A stretch of 64,000 bases of DNA, from assembly GCF_025449335.1 (NCBI RefSeq), contig NZ_CP104883.1, positions 1,418,501-1,482,500 of the forward strand, read 5' to 3'. Positions 9,728 through 19,793 of this stretch are shown piece after piece. The notes beneath the pieces were generated by a model, which saw only the letters and a list, made by a program, of their open reading frames with translations, ran no database searches and was not told where the DNA came from. The stretch is from Bartonella sp. HY328 (GTDB taxonomy: Bacteria; Pseudomonadota; Alphaproteobacteria; Rhizobiales; Rhizobiaceae). The stretch's first letter is position 1; each line of letters begins with the position of its first letter. Position numbers and translations under genes: made by a program.

Positions 9728-10382
9728 ATTCTCTTCAATTTTTAAGGGCAAATTTTGATCTTTGTTTTTAATATCTTAGATGATCGACTAACTAGCCTCT
9801 ATATAATGCAATTTTAAAAAAAATAAAAGCATTATATGAAAGCTCATTAATCCTTGTAAAAACACCAAATGATAATTTTGGGGCTTTAACCGATAAGTCA
9901 CACTATATTCTATATTCAATAAGTTTCAAAATCTATCAGCATTATATTCATTCAGTTAAGTTATTTAGTTTATAACAATAACATTAAGCACTATAAATAT
10001 GACATTGATAAGTCAAAGAAGACTAAAAAAACGGTTAATCTGCTTCCTTAAAAAAGTCAATAGTTTAATTTAACACGATGAATTAAAGCTATTATAATGA
10101 AGGTCGGTTTTTAGCTTTAGGACTTTTGAATAATGGTAGTTGCTTTATTAATCTTGGTATTTAATATTATTTTTTTACCTATTTAAAACAAAAATTGATC
10201 TTTTTTTGCTAAGTAATTGATCTTTTATTGTTAAAAGCTTGGTATCTATTTGGTGCAGCTTTTAATAATTGCTACCTCTTTTAATTGTGAAATGAGACGT
10301 TTATATCAATTATGTATCGTGATTGATATATAGAAATAATTGGGTTAATAGCCATTATGCCAAGTTTCAAAAAATAGGATCC
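9728..10382. other. Intergenic, divergent promoters rhlE / dnaE
   Basis: A 655-bp AT-rich gap between divergent genes. Only very short ORFs exist (for example 17 codons at 10135). No RNA gene, repeat or clear operator was recognised. The in-frame extension of dnaE upstream to 10323 lies here but has no ribosome-binding site or family match. Confidence 0.5.
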
Positions 10383-13300
10383 ATGCTGGTGAGTGAAACA
10401 ACAACACAAACGCCTAAATCACTTTCTTATCCTAAGTTTGTCCATTTGCGCGTCCATTCTGCTTTTTCATTGCTTGAAGGAGCGCTTAAAACTGACAAAA
10501 TCGTTGCTCATGCAGCAAGCGACCATGAAGCGGCAATTGCTATTACCGATACCAATAATCTTTTTGGTGCATTAGAATTTACCCAAAAATGTTTTAAAGC
10601 GGGTATTCAACCCATTATTGGTTGTCAATTAGCGGTAGATTTTGAAGATGATGCGCGTGATAGCCGCATCGTTAAAATGCGCACCGCCGCAGATTTTCAA
10701 TCAATGGTGTTTCTTGCCGCCAATGATACGGGTTATAATAATCTCGTTGATCTTGTAAGCCGTGCATATCTTAATAAATTGGATACTGATCCACCCCATA
10801 TTAGAGCGCAATACCTTAATGAAATTGGTGATGGTATTATTGTTTTAACTGGTGGTTTAAATGGGCCTATTGCTGCTGCCTTTAAAGAAGATCGCCCTGA
10901 CAAGGCTTTAAGCCGCATTGAATTTTTGCAAAAGGCAATTAAAGACCGGCTTTATGTTGAACTTGAACGGCAAGGCGATTATGACCGTGTTCTTGAGGCA
11001 AAGCTAGTTGAACTTGCTTATGCACGTGAATTGCCCCTTGTTGCAACCAATGAAGGCTTTTTCTTAAAGCGTGAGGATTATGAAGCCCATGATGCGTTGC
11101 TGGCTATTGCCGCTGGCCAAGTGGTGTCTAATGATGACCGCCGCCGCATAACGCCAGATCATTATATGAAAACGCAAGATGAAATGGTTGCGCTTTTTAA
11201 AGACCTTCCCGAAGCGATTGAAAATACCGTTGAAATTGCATTGCGCTGCCACAGTTTTACCCCAACCAGAAAGCCGATCTTGCCGCGATTTACCGGCCAG
11301 TCGGATGACCCTGATGCGGCTCTTGCCGCAGAAGCTGCAGAACTTAGCCGCCAAGCGCGAGAAGGTTTAAAATGGCGGCTTGAAACCGCAGGGCTTGCTG
11401 ATGGCTATAGTGTCGAAGACTATGAAAAGCGATTGGAATATGAAATTGGCATTATTGAACGCATGCAATTTCCCGGCTATTTCTTGATCGTTGCCGACTT
11501 TATCAAATGGGCAAAGAGTAAGGATATTCCAGTAGGGCCGGGGCGTGGTTCTGGTGCTGGCTCGCTGGTTGCTTATGCGCTTACCATTACCGATGTTGAT
11601 CCTTTGCGCTTTTCGCTGCTATTTGAGCGTTTTTTGAATCCCGACCGCGTATCAATGCCAGACTTTGATATTGATTTTTGTCAGGATCGGCGCGAAGAAG
11701 TCATTCGCTATGTGCAGGGTAAATATGGCCGCGAACAAGTTGCGCAGATTATCACCTTTGGAACGCTGCAAGCGCGCGCTGTATTGCGTGATGTGGGGCG
11801 TGTGCTTGAAATACCCTATGGGCAGGTTGACCGCTTAAGTAAGCTTGTTCCATCAAATCCAGCTAATCCTGTTTCGCTGTCAAAAGCTATTCAAGATGAG
11901 CCAAAATTTGCAGAAGAAGTGCAAAAAGAGCCAGTTGTTGGCCGCTTGCTTGATGTGGCGCAAAAGCTCGAAGGGCTTTATCGCCACGCCTCCACCCATG
12001 CGGCCGGTATTGTTATTGGTGACCGCCCCTTGTGGCAATTGGTACCGATGTATCGTGATCCGCGTTCGGATATGCCAGTCACCCAATTTAACATGAAATA
12101 TGTTGAACAAGCAGGATTGGTGAAATTCGACTTTTTGGGGTTAAAAACCCTTACAGTCTTACAAACAGCGGTTAAATTTGTTGCGCGAAAAAACATAAAA
12201 ATAGATCTTTCTCACATTCCCCTTGATGACGCGCTAACCTATGAAATGATGGCGCGCGGTGAAACTGTTGGTGTTTTTCAGGTGGAAAGTGCCGGTATGC
12301 GTAAAGCCTTGCTGGGCATGAGGCCGGATAGAATTGAGGATATTATTGCCCTTGTCGCGCTTTATCGCCCGGGGCCAATGGAAAATATTCCAACCTATAA
12401 TGCCCGCAAACATGGCGAAGAAGAAATTGCCTCGATCCATCCACAAATTGATTATCTTGTTAAAGAAACGCAAGGCGTTATTGTTTACCAAGAACAGGTG
12501 ATGCAGATTGCGCAGGTTTTATCTGGCTACTCGCTTGGTGAAGCCGATTTGCTCCGCCGCGCTATGGGTAAAAAAATCCGCGAGGAAATGGATAAGCAAA
12601 GATCGCGCTTTGTCGATGGCGCGATTGAAAATGGCGTGTCTAAACAACAAGCCAATACGATTTTTGATCTTTTGGCAAAATTTGCCGATTATGGTTTCAA
12701 TAAATCCCACGCTGCCGCCTATGCTATTGTTTCTTATCAAACCGCCTATATGAAGGCGCATTATCCGGTTGAATTTATCGCCGCATCAATGACTTATGAT
12801 ATGAATAATACCGATAAGCTCAACGATTTTCGCCGTGAAGCCGAGCGTTTGGGCATCAAGGTAGTGCAGCCGTCGATCCAAACGTCCTATCGTATTTTTG
12901 AAGTTGGTGATAATTGCATTTATTATTCGCTTGCAGCCATTAAAGGCGTAGGTGAGCAGGCGGTTGACCATATTGTTGAAGTGCGTGGCAATAAGCCATT
13001 TTCTTCCTTGGAAGATTTTTGTGAGCGTGTTGATACCCATATTGTTAATCGCCGCGCCCTTGAAAGCTTGATTAGTGCAGGCGCCCTTGATTGTTTTGGC
13101 ATTGGCCGCGAAGTTTTGGTGGCAGGCATTGATACTATCCTAGCCCGTTCGCATCGCGTGCTTGAAGATCGCAATAGTGGCCAAATTGATATTTTCGGCC
13201 TTGCTGATACCCCGGCTGAAAAGCTCATGTTACCACAAGCAACGCCTTGGCTTAGCGCGCAAAAACTGCACCGCGAATTTCAAGCAGTTGGGTTTTATCT

Positions 13301-13874
13301 ATCGGCGCATCCGCTTGACGAATATAAAGCTTACCTTGAAAAAATGCGCGTCCAAGATTGGGCTGTATTTTCCAATGCAGTACGTAAAGGGGCTAGTGCT
13401 GGCCGCCTTGCTGGAACGGTTGCCACAAAGCAAATTCGCAAAACCCGCACTGGCAATAAAATGGGTATTGTGCAATTTTCAGATTCAACCGGTCAATATG
13501 AGGCCATTCTTTTTTCTGAAGGTCTTGCCCAATTTGGTGACATGCTGGAACCAGGCCAATCGGTGGTGATTACTGTTGCTGCGGAAAACCGCCCAGAAGG
13601 GGTGAGCCTGCGCATCCAAAGCGTTAATTCTTTAGAAGATGAGGCGGCGCGCCTTCGTAAAATGCTGCGTTTATTTGTGCGTTCTGCCGATGTGGTGGAG
13701 CATATCAAGACACAATTAACCACTATTGGTGATGGTGAAGTTAGCCTCATTTTATTAAAAGATGATGGTGAACGTGAGATTGAAATTTTATTGCCGCGCC
13801 GTTACCGCTTAAGTCCGCAAATTGCCGCGGCAATGAAAGCGATCCAAGGGGTTGTGGATGTTGAAATGGTTTAA
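10383..13874 (+). CDS. dnaE: DNA polymerase III subunit alpha
   Basis: The catalytic subunit of the replicative polymerase, 1163 residues, matching DnaE1 length. An N-terminal PHP domain starts at HLRVHSAFSLLEG. The palm carries PDFDIDFCQDRREEV with the two catalytic aspartates and GPGRGSGAGSLVAYAL just before. The fingers segment ALYRPGPMENIP and the tandem helix-hairpin-helix region follow. The OB-fold (VQFSDSTGQYEAILF) and C-terminal tau-binding region end the protein. The ATG at 10383 was chosen because homologues begin shortly before FVHLRVHS; an ATG-initiated extension to 10323 seems spurious. It is monocistronic; a mosaic repeat lies directly downstream. Confidence 0.97.
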   Translation: MLVSETTTQTPKSLSYPKFVHLRVHSAFSLLEGALKTDKIVAHAASDHEAAIAITDTNNLFGALEFTQKCFKAGIQPIIGCQLAVDFEDDARDSRIVKMRTAADFQSMVFLAANDTGYNNLVDLVSRAYLNKLDTDPPHIRAQYLNEIGDGIIVLTGGLNGPIAAAFKEDRPDKALSRIEFLQKAIKDRLYVELERQGDYDRVLEAKLVELAYARELPLVATNEGFFLKREDYEAHDALLAIAAGQVVSNDDRRRITPDHYMKTQDEMVALFKDLPEAIENTVEIALRCHSFTPTRKPILPRFTGQSDDPDAALAAEAAELSRQAREGLKWRLETAGLADGYSVEDYEKRLEYEIGIIERMQFPGYFLIVADFIKWAKSKDIPVGPGRGSGAGSLVAYALTITDVDPLRFSLLFERFLNPDRVSMPDFDIDFCQDRREEVIRYVQGKYGREQVAQIITFGTLQARAVLRDVGRVLEIPYGQVDRLSKLVPSNPANPVSLSKAIQDEPKFAEEVQKEPVVGRLLDVAQKLEGLYRHASTHAAGIVIGDRPLWQLVPMYRDPRSDMPVTQFNMKYVEQAGLVKFDFLGLKTLTVLQTAVKFVARKNIKIDLSHIPLDDALTYEMMARGETVGVFQVESAGMRKALLGMRPDRIEDIIALVALYRPGPMENIPTYNARKHGEEEIASIHPQIDYLVKETQGVIVYQEQVMQIAQVLSGYSLGEADLLRRAMGKKIREEMDKQRSRFVDGAIENGVSKQQANTIFDLLAKFADYGFNKSHAAAYAIVSYQTAYMKAHYPVEFIAASMTYDMNNTDKLNDFRREAERLGIKVVQPSIQTSYRIFEVGDNCIYYSLAAIKGVGEQAVDHIVEVRGNKPFSSLEDFCERVDTHIVNRRALESLISAGALDCFGIGREVLVAGIDTILARSHRVLEDRNSGQIDIFGLADTPAEKLMLPQATPWLSAQKLHREFQAVGFYLSAHPLDEYKAYLEKMRVQDWAVFSNAVRKGASAGRLAGTVATKQIRKTRTGNKMGIVQFSDSTGQYEAILFSEGLAQFGDMLEPGQSVVITVAAENRPEGVSLRIQSVNSLEDEAARLRKMLRLFVRSADVVEHIKTQLTTIGDGEVSLILLKDDGEREIEILLPRRYRLSPQIAAAMKAIQGVVDVEMV

Positions 13875-13896
13875 TTGGGCAAAAGTAACGATTATT

Positions 13897-14002
13897 TAGA
13901 GCGTTTTTTAAAAAAAAATGTGAAGCGGTTTTCGGACAAAAAACGAAGGTAAACAATGGATTAGAGCGGTGATTTGATCCAATCAGATCGAAATGCGCTC
14001 TA
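13897..14002 (-). repeat. Rhizobiales-type intergenic mosaic repeat, copy 2
   Basis: The inverted counterpart of the element at 7930-8035. It shares the TTAGAGCG ends, the AAGCGGTTTTCGGACAAAAA block and the ATTTGATCCAATCAGATCG palindrome. It lies 22 bp after dnaE and just before the next gene. Confidence 0.75.
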
Positions 14003-14033
14003 ATAGGTTAATTCTAGCAGGATGGGGTGTTTC

Positions 14034-15110
14034 ATGCAGAATATAGGTAAAGTTGAAGTCTTGCTGGCGGATATAGTCAAAGCTGATAAATCCGTGCGCT
14101 CGCCAGAGATGATGCCTATTTGGGTAAATTTTCAACAAGCTGTCAAGGAAATAGATGATCCATCCCTATGGATTAAACAAGTAGGCGAGCAATTAAGCCA
14201 TTTTGTTTTGCCTGAAAATGCCGCCACCCTTGCTTTGGCCTGTGGCGGCCTTATTGAGGATGGGGTGGAACCAGCGCAATTTTTTGACCATGCTTGCGCA
14301 TTGCTATTGCACTATTTAGCAGAGTTTGAACCTTTTATTGGTAATGAGCCTAATGAAAGTGACAGTCGACATAATGACAATAAAGCCGCATTTGAGCAAG
14401 ATTTAAAAAATTGGCATCAGGTTAAAGAAAAGTTTGAAAACCTTGATAGTGATGAAAAAGCGCGATTAGCAGACCTTACGGAGACGATTAATTGGCTCAT
14501 TCTTCCCATCATGGCATGCATCATTCATCATGATGATTATTTAGAGGCTTTTAAAGCCAACCAACAATTTATCGAAAAAATTTACGAAATTTATTATAGC
14601 GATCTCATTGATATTAGCCATCTTTATTTTCTTACCCAAATGACGTCAATGAGCAATCCTGACATGGTTGTACTATTACATTCCAATAAAACTGGTTTTA
14701 TTGTTCGTGGTCACCACATAAGAAACGGTTTTCACGCTATTGAGTTGTTGCAACCCTTTATTGCAGAGCGCCAAGAACATCTAAAAATTGGCAAGGCCAA
14801 TCCAGCTATATTGGTGGATGAAGCCGTGCAAAAATCCTTATATTCTTGGATTCCTTGGTCTAACTGGCAAGATGAAGTGCCGCAAATATTTCCGATTATT
14901 TTGGGCGAGCCAGCGGTAGATATATGGCCAAAATGGCAAGGAAAAGTGGTTTTGGTTGCGGTTGAAGATCAAGTTCAATCCATGATTAAGCGCAGCTGGG
15001 AAAATATGACGGATCAAATTCATGTTGCGCAAAATACACGGCTTGATTTTATCCGCTATCTAACTGAAGATGAGGTAGCTGAGCTAATGGAAGGTTACAA
15101 GGCCAATTAA
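14034..15110 (+). CDS. Hypothetical soluble protein, 358 aa
   Basis: I do not recognise this family. The protein is acidic, soluble and mostly helical in appearance, without signal peptide or membrane segment. Residues 85-160 are rich in Asp, Glu and Lys (ESDSRHNDNKAAFEQDLKNW) and a hydrophobic helix pair WLILPIMACIIHHDDYLEAF follows near residue 160. The C-terminus has several Trp (SWIPWSNWQDE, DIWPKWQGK). An ATG at 14022 is four codons earlier; 14034 is preferred because GGATGGGG is then at ribosome-binding distance. It is isolated between the mosaic repeat and a terminator shared with the NUDIX gene. Confidence 0.7.
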   Translation: MQNIGKVEVLLADIVKADKSVRSPEMMPIWVNFQQAVKEIDDPSLWIKQVGEQLSHFVLPENAATLALACGGLIEDGVEPAQFFDHACALLLHYLAEFEPFIGNEPNESDSRHNDNKAAFEQDLKNWHQVKEKFENLDSDEKARLADLTETINWLILPIMACIIHHDDYLEAFKANQQFIEKIYEIYYSDLIDISHLYFLTQMTSMSNPDMVVLLHSNKTGFIVRGHHIRNGFHAIELLQPFIAERQEHLKIGKANPAILVDEAVQKSLYSWIPWSNWQDEVPQIFPIILGEPAVDIWPKWQGKVVLVAVEDQVQSMIKRSWENMTDQIHVAQNTRLDFIRYLTEDEVAELMEGYKAN

Positions 15111-15126
15111 TTATCATAAAAAAACT

Positions 15127-15159
15127 ATGGGCTACAGTTTAAGTCAAGTCGTAGCCCAT
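15127..15159. terminator. Terminator between convergent genes
   Basis: A perfect 9-bp stem (ATGGGCTAC with GTAGCCCAT, 15-nt loop). On the minus strand it is followed by a run of seven T, ending the NUDIX transcript. On the plus strand it follows the 14034 gene by 16 bp but has a poor T-run. Confidence 0.7.
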
Positions 15160-15214
15160 TTGATAGCTTATTGCTATTTTAGGTGTTAACCGCATAATAT
15201 TAAAATATGCAATG

Positions 15215-15682
15215 TTAGGCTATTGCTGCATTGGGTAGAGGATTGAAATCTAATAGAATTTCTTTTAATCCTTCTTCATCAACACGCTTTGCCGCCTCTT
15301 GTGGGCTTACCCACTCATATTGACGTTGCTGTTTTTCTGGCCATTTTTTTTCTTGATGAGAAAATAAAATTGGAAAAACATCAACCGTGAACAAGTTTTG
15401 TCCCTCTGGTAGGTCATATTTCTTATATTCATAAGAGCCAATTGCATGAGCTTCTGCGGTGCCGCGCACACCTGCCTCTTCATAGGCTTCGCGCAAGGCA
15501 GCTTGAGCCGAGCTGCGTCCTGGCATTGGCCAACCTTTTGGAAAAATCCAACGGCCAGTTCCACGGCTGGTGATTAATAAAACTTCTAGATTTTTGCCCT
15601 GATAGCGATAAACAAGGGCCGCAACCTGTAATAGATGCCCGTCATTTAATAATACAATTTTTGATGTTGCTACGGCCGACAT
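15215..15682 (-). CDS. NUDIX hydrolase (DIPP/MutT-like)
   Basis: A 155-residue NUDIX protein that should hydrolyse a nucleoside diphosphate linked to another moiety, or a diphosphoinositol/dinucleoside polyphosphate. The NUDIX box is GWPMPGRSSAQAALREAYEEAGV split as GW...PGR and REAYEEAG; the metal-binding REAYEE glutamates are intact. The RWIFPKGWPMPG lead-in with Lys-Gly-Trp resembles the alphaproteobacterial DIPP-like subgroup. A GTG-initiated form (15694) is possible; ATG 15682 follows AAGAAG at a reasonable distance. The substrate cannot be read from the sequence. Confidence 0.88.
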   Translation of the reverse strand: MSAVATSKIVLLNDGHLLQVAALVYRYQGKNLEVLLITSRGTGRWIFPKGWPMPGRSSAQAALREAYEEAGVRGTAEAHAIGSYEYKKYDLPEGQNLFTVDVFPILFSHQEKKWPEKQQRQYEWVSPQEAAKRVDEEGLKEILLDFNPLPNAAIA

Positions 15683-16072
15683 GACTATATCCACTTCTTC
15701 TTATTATTGTAGGGGTCGTCGTTTTATGATGATGCGACCGGTAAGAGTTGATATTATTATAATGAGTCAAAGTCCGTTTGGTTCAATAGCTCAGCACATA
15801 TTTTTTTGGTAGTTTAGTTTTTGATCGTTTAATGATTTCGTGGTTATAAAAATGTTAAAAGTAAAAATCTAAAAGCAGTTTTTAAAAAAAATAGTCAACT
15901 GCTCTATTGCTTTTTATAACAAAATTTAGATCTGAAATTTAGCACATTCTTATAGAATGGCGCAAATCATAGCATAAATATAGCATTATGCCAAGCCTTA
16001 TAGAATAGAACACCTATAAGCTATAAAAAACGCTGCATTTAAGAAAATTATTTTCACTCAGTATTAAAATAC

Positions 16073-16112
16073 TGGCAAGGCAACCACGCCTAATCGAGTG
16101 GATACCTTGCCA
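16073..16112 (-). terminator. Stem-loop after gpt
   Basis: An 8-bp perfect stem (TGGCAAGG with CCTTGCCA) with a 24-nt loop begins 10 bp after the gpt stop on the minus strand. The following T-run is weak (GTATTTTAAT), so this is only a possible terminator. Confidence 0.35.
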
Positions 16113-16122
16113 AAAGTATAAA

Positions 16123-16617
16123 TTAGGCGCCGCCTTTTGCTATAGGTTCTTGATAAGCAAGCCCCATATCCCAAGGGAAATAAATCCAAGTATCCTGACT
16201 AACTTCGGTTACAAAAGTATCAACCAGCGGGCGACCTTGCGGCTTTGCGTAAACCGTTGCAAAATGCGCCTTTGGGATCATATTGCGGATAAGGCCAGCT
16301 GTTTTGCCGGTGTCGGTCAAATCATCAACCACCAATACGCCTTCGCCACCATTTTCTAACAGGTTTTCGCTGATGCCTTTTAATACCGCCATTTCACCCT
16401 GCTTACTATAATCGTGATATGAGGCAATACAAACGGTTTCAATAAGGCGGATATTTAATTCGCGGCAAATAATAGCGGCTGGCACCAAGCCACCACGTGT
16501 AATAGCAACAATGGCTTTCCACTCAGTGCCTTGCCCTGCAATACGCCATGCAAGAGCGCGTGCATCGCGATGAAATTGGTCCCAGCTAACGGGAAATGCT
16601 TTTTCAGGAAGTGACAT
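16123..16617 (-). CDS. gpt: Xanthine phosphoribosyltransferase
   Basis: A purine salvage enzyme that joins PRPP with xanthine or guanine to give XMP or GMP. The 164-residue protein has family-typical length. The PRPP-binding loop is VLVVDDLTDTGKTA near residue 95-108, and the upstream AIVAITRGGLVPAAI holds the pyrophosphate-binding Arg-Gly. The IYFPWDMG block near the C-terminus contacts the purine. The ATG at 16617 follows a weak GGAGTC. It is a single gene; the nearest neighbours have their own terminators. Confidence 0.94.
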   Translation of the reverse strand: MSLPEKAFPVSWDQFHRDARALAWRIAGQGTEWKAIVAITRGGLVPAAIICRELNIRLIETVCIASYHDYSKQGEMAVLKGISENLLENGGEGVLVVDDLTDTGKTAGLIRNMIPKAHFATVYAKPQGRPLVDTFVTEVSQDTWIYFPWDMGLAYQEPIAKGGA

Positions 16618-17135
16618 GATGACTCCAAATAGATAATTGATTTATTGCAAACACCATAAATTATGCAGCGAGGATTATTAAGACAGAAATAGGCAATTTA
16701 TAGGAATTATCAGAAAAAAACCAATAGTTATCCACTTGATAAGCAATTTGACGATTAGCTAACTGTTGTAATGTCTTATTTCGAGTTGAAATGTTTTATT
16801 TTGAAACAGTGCCACAATATATATTGGAAATGCTCATTATTGCTGGTTTAGCTGCCGCGATACAGCCAATGTTAAAGCATTTTTGCAAAAGCTAATTTAT
16901 TTTTTTGTGTTGGTGATGCGGAAAAATAGAAATCTTAGGGGGCGGGGGCCGCTTTAATCATAAATCGGCAATATCCAGCGATGTTTTATTTTGCATAATT
17001 TAAATTTTTACCTAATAGCTCGATTTTTTGTAAATGATATAGGCAAGTTAAACCAATCATGCCTTAATTTTCTGGCCTTATTACGATTAACAATGACAAA
17101 TTTATGCAATCAATATGGTTTTGGGTAACAGATTC
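16618..17135. other. Intergenic without recognised features
   Basis: About 520 bp between gpt and the terminator of the adhesin gene. It is AT-rich, with one short GC block near 16940 (GGGGGCGGGGGCCGC). I see no ORF, RNA gene or repeat here; the gpt promoter must lie at its left end. Confidence 0.4.
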
Positions 17136-17173
17136 AAAAAAAGCCTCACCGTAAATTTACGGTGAAGCTTTTT
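17136..17173 (-). terminator. Terminator after the Ig-domain adhesin gene
   Basis: A stem of CACCGTAAA with TTTACGGTG, extended by AAAAAAGC/GCTTTTT flanks. On the minus strand it lies 64 bp beyond the adhesin stop. Confidence 0.7.
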
Positions 17174-17236
17174 AAAATCATATTACTTTGGCACGATCAC
17201 GTTTAAAAGCGAGATCATGCTTAAGTCATTTTGTGA

Positions 17237-19375
17237 CTAGACATAACTTAAATGTTGTTCATCATAGATGTTTGGCATTTGCGAACTACTATACGCGTCA
17301 AAGGCAGGAATGTCGCTATAGCTTTCATTATTGGCAACGCTTGTATCACCATCTAATAGATCATCAATGGTTAGATCGGAAGCATCATTAGAAGCCTGAT
17401 TATCTGCAACTTGAACCTCATCGGCCCCAGCGCCATCAGCCTGAGCATTGTCAGCCTGCACATCATCTGCTTGGCTGTTGCTATTTTGATCGCTGTTAAC
17501 CTCACCATCGGTATTTTGGCTATCTGCGCTTTGAACATCTGCTGCTTGGCTGTCATTATCGCTTACATCGATGCCAATTTCACCAAGAATATCGCTTGTT
17601 GGCGTAATTGAGTCATTGGCAGATGCATCACTGGCAGAAGCGCTGTCCGCGTTTTGGCTATCTTCGCTTGAAGATGCTTGGCCGCTTGCAGTTGCATCGC
17701 TTTCATCCAAAAAGTTACCCAAACGATAAGAGAATTCATTGGCTGAATTATCGCTAGAGCTGCTAGAAGTGTCACTTTGCTGCGATGAAGCGCTATCATC
17801 GGATTGAACATCATCACTGCTGCTTGGATTAACTGCAGCGCTGCGCGCATTGCCAGAATTATCATCAGTATTATTGTCTGATGAATCTGTATCAGCACTA
17901 GCACTTGCTGAACCATCATCTGGCGTGCTGCTTGTGTCCGCAGCGTCGGCAGAAGTTGGTGTTGCTGCTGCTGAAACGATAAATTGTGCAACATTGGTTC
18001 TAGAACTGCGATTACCTGCAGCATCGATCGCTTCAAAACTAAAATTATGTGATCCGAGGCTAAGATCATTTTCTGGTGAAAACTGCCATTTACCATCTGT
18101 GCCAATTTCTGCTCGGCCAATAGAAATGCCATTATCAAAAATCTCAATCCATTTAGCATCATAGCCAGCGCCTACAGCATTGGCTATGCCGGAAAGAACG
18201 ATTTTGCGCGCAGTTGTAGTGACGCTGTTACCGGTTGTAAACTGGGTTGCATCGCCGCCATTTGCATCACTCCAATAAATGGAGGTGGCACTAATTGCAG
18301 AAGGAGCAATTGTGTCAACAGTAAATGAAAATTCACTCGTTTTGCCGCTTTCATTGCCAGCAGCATCAGTTGCGGTAATTTGAACGCGATGGACGCCATC
18401 AGAAAGGTTTGTTCCAAGCTCAATCGACCATTTACCATCGGTTCCCGTTGTTGTTGTGCCAACAACCGTACCATCAACATAAATACTAATTTTAGATCCA
18501 GCTTCGGCAGTACCTTTAAATTCAGGTGTTGCATCATTGGTGATACCACCATTTGTAATGGTGCCGGTAGGCGTCACATTATCATTAACAGTTTCAAGCT
18601 GTGGAACATCTGGCGCAATTGTATCAACAGTAAATTGTAAACTGGTTTCTTCACTGGTGGCGCCGTTTGTGCCAATTTGAGTTACCACTACATTATAGAC
18701 GCCATCGGCAAGCTGTGGGAAAGTATAGCTCCACTTACCATCTTGTCCAACTGTTACATAAACAGGATCGCCACCATTTACTTTAATCGCAATTTGTGCG
18801 CCAGGCGTCGCATCTTCACCCTGCAAGGTTGGGGTATTATCATTGGTTGATGCACCACTGCGGATTACTTCAGTGGGGTTTTTATCGTCATTGATAATTT
18901 CAGTATCTGGCGCCTCTGGACGGCCAAAAGTTGCGGTTGGCGCCGTATAGCTATCGCCTTTATCATCACTGCTTTTGCCAAATACAGAGTAAATACCTGC
19001 ACCGCCTACCGCTACACCGCCAAGAATACCAAGCAATGTAGTAACCGATAAGGATTCGCCCAATTGCGTATATTGGATAAGACTATCATCAATGCCGTCA
19101 CCCTGATTGGTAATTGCTTTGGTAAAATCAACTTCAATCCGGTTGCCATTTTCCACAATCATTAATTTGTGAAAAGCTGGCCCATTAATGAAAAAATTGT
19201 TGATGCGCAATTCCTCGCCCGAGGAAAACTGAACAATAAGATCATTTCCCCATTGAGCATAATTGCTAATACTGGACATGCCAGATGTGATTACATAATT
19301 TTGGGAATCAACCAATGGAGCTGAAACTTGTCCACCCACCCCTACGATAACATCCTTATCTGGGCTAACAATCAT
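17237..19375 (-). CDS. BapA-prefix, Ig-like repeat surface protein
   Basis: A 712-residue acidic protein. Residues 1-105 resemble the BapA/LapA prefix-like domain of large type I-secreted adhesins. A hydrophobic glycine-rich segment TLLGILGGVAVGGAGIYSVF follows at about 113-132. Then come three bacterial Ig-like domains (each with PEFKGTAEAGSKISIYVDG-like and DGKWSIEL-like blocks and ending FTVDTIAP), to about residue 470. The rest is low complexity, rich in Ser, Asp, Ala, Gln and Asn. No RTX nonapeptides or clear type I secretion signal are seen and no secretion genes are adjacent. It may be a shortened biofilm adhesin, or one that needs an ABC exporter encoded elsewhere. Downstream terminator present; monocistronic. 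Confidence 0.8.
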   Translation of the reverse strand: MIVSPDKDVIVGVGGQVSAPLVDSQNYVITSGMSSISNYAQWGNDLIVQFSSGEELRINNFFINGPAFHKLMIVENGNRIEVDFTKAITNQGDGIDDSLIQYTQLGESLSVTTLLGILGGVAVGGAGIYSVFGKSSDDKGDSYTAPTATFGRPEAPDTEIINDDKNPTEVIRSGASTNDNTPTLQGEDATPGAQIAIKVNGGDPVYVTVGQDGKWSYTFPQLADGVYNVVVTQIGTNGATSEETSLQFTVDTIAPDVPQLETVNDNVTPTGTITNGGITNDATPEFKGTAEAGSKISIYVDGTVVGTTTTGTDGKWSIELGTNLSDGVHRVQITATDAAGNESGKTSEFSFTVDTIAPSAISATSIYWSDANGGDATQFTTGNSVTTTARKIVLSGIANAVGAGYDAKWIEIFDNGISIGRAEIGTDGKWQFSPENDLSLGSHNFSFEAIDAAGNRSSRTNVAQFIVSAAATPTSADAADTSSTPDDGSASASADTDSSDNNTDDNSGNARSAAVNPSSSDDVQSDDSASSQQSDTSSSSSDNSANEFSYRLGNFLDESDATASGQASSSEDSQNADSASASDASANDSITPTSDILGEIGIDVSDNDSQAADVQSADSQNTDGEVNSDQNSNSQADDVQADNAQADGAGADEVQVADNQASNDASDLTIDDLLDGDTSVANNESYSDIPAFDAYSSSQMPNIYDEQHLSYV

Positions 19376-19793
19376 TGCGTATCCTACTTTAACTTTAACA
19401 ATTAATAAAACTGCGACAACTATATTTGTAGACTATGTCTATAACATTAATAAAGCTATATGCAATAATAATTAACGAGTTTACAATGGATAAAGCAATT
19501 TTTTTATGGATAGTTGCATTTTTTATTTTGTATGATTTTTTTCTAAAATAAAAATCCAATATACACTTTGGAAATTTTTGAGTTTTTATACAATATAAGT
19601 TAAGTTTTGGATTACGCTCCACCATATATAGCCATAGTGAATAGGGGCGTTATAAATGTTAAATATAAATGATCTTTATTTATTGATTTTTAAATTAAAT
19701 CTTGTTGTGTTTTTTTGCTGTTCCCCTTGTGAAGACTTGTGGTGTGATGACTTAGGGTTTCCACAAGGGGAGTATTGGTGAATATTATAGTTT
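19376..19793. other. Intergenic, adhesin promoter region
   Basis: A very AT-rich 418-bp gap upstream of the adhesin gene and downstream of the TerC gene. A 9-bp stem (CCCCTTGTG at 19725 with CACAAGGGG near 19762) with a large loop is present but has no T-run. No gene seen. Confidence 0.4.

Noticed and set aside
19720..19775. Possible riboswitch linked to the TerC gene
   Set aside because: The stem lies at the 3' side of the gene, not in its leader, and lacks yybP-ykoY signature bases.
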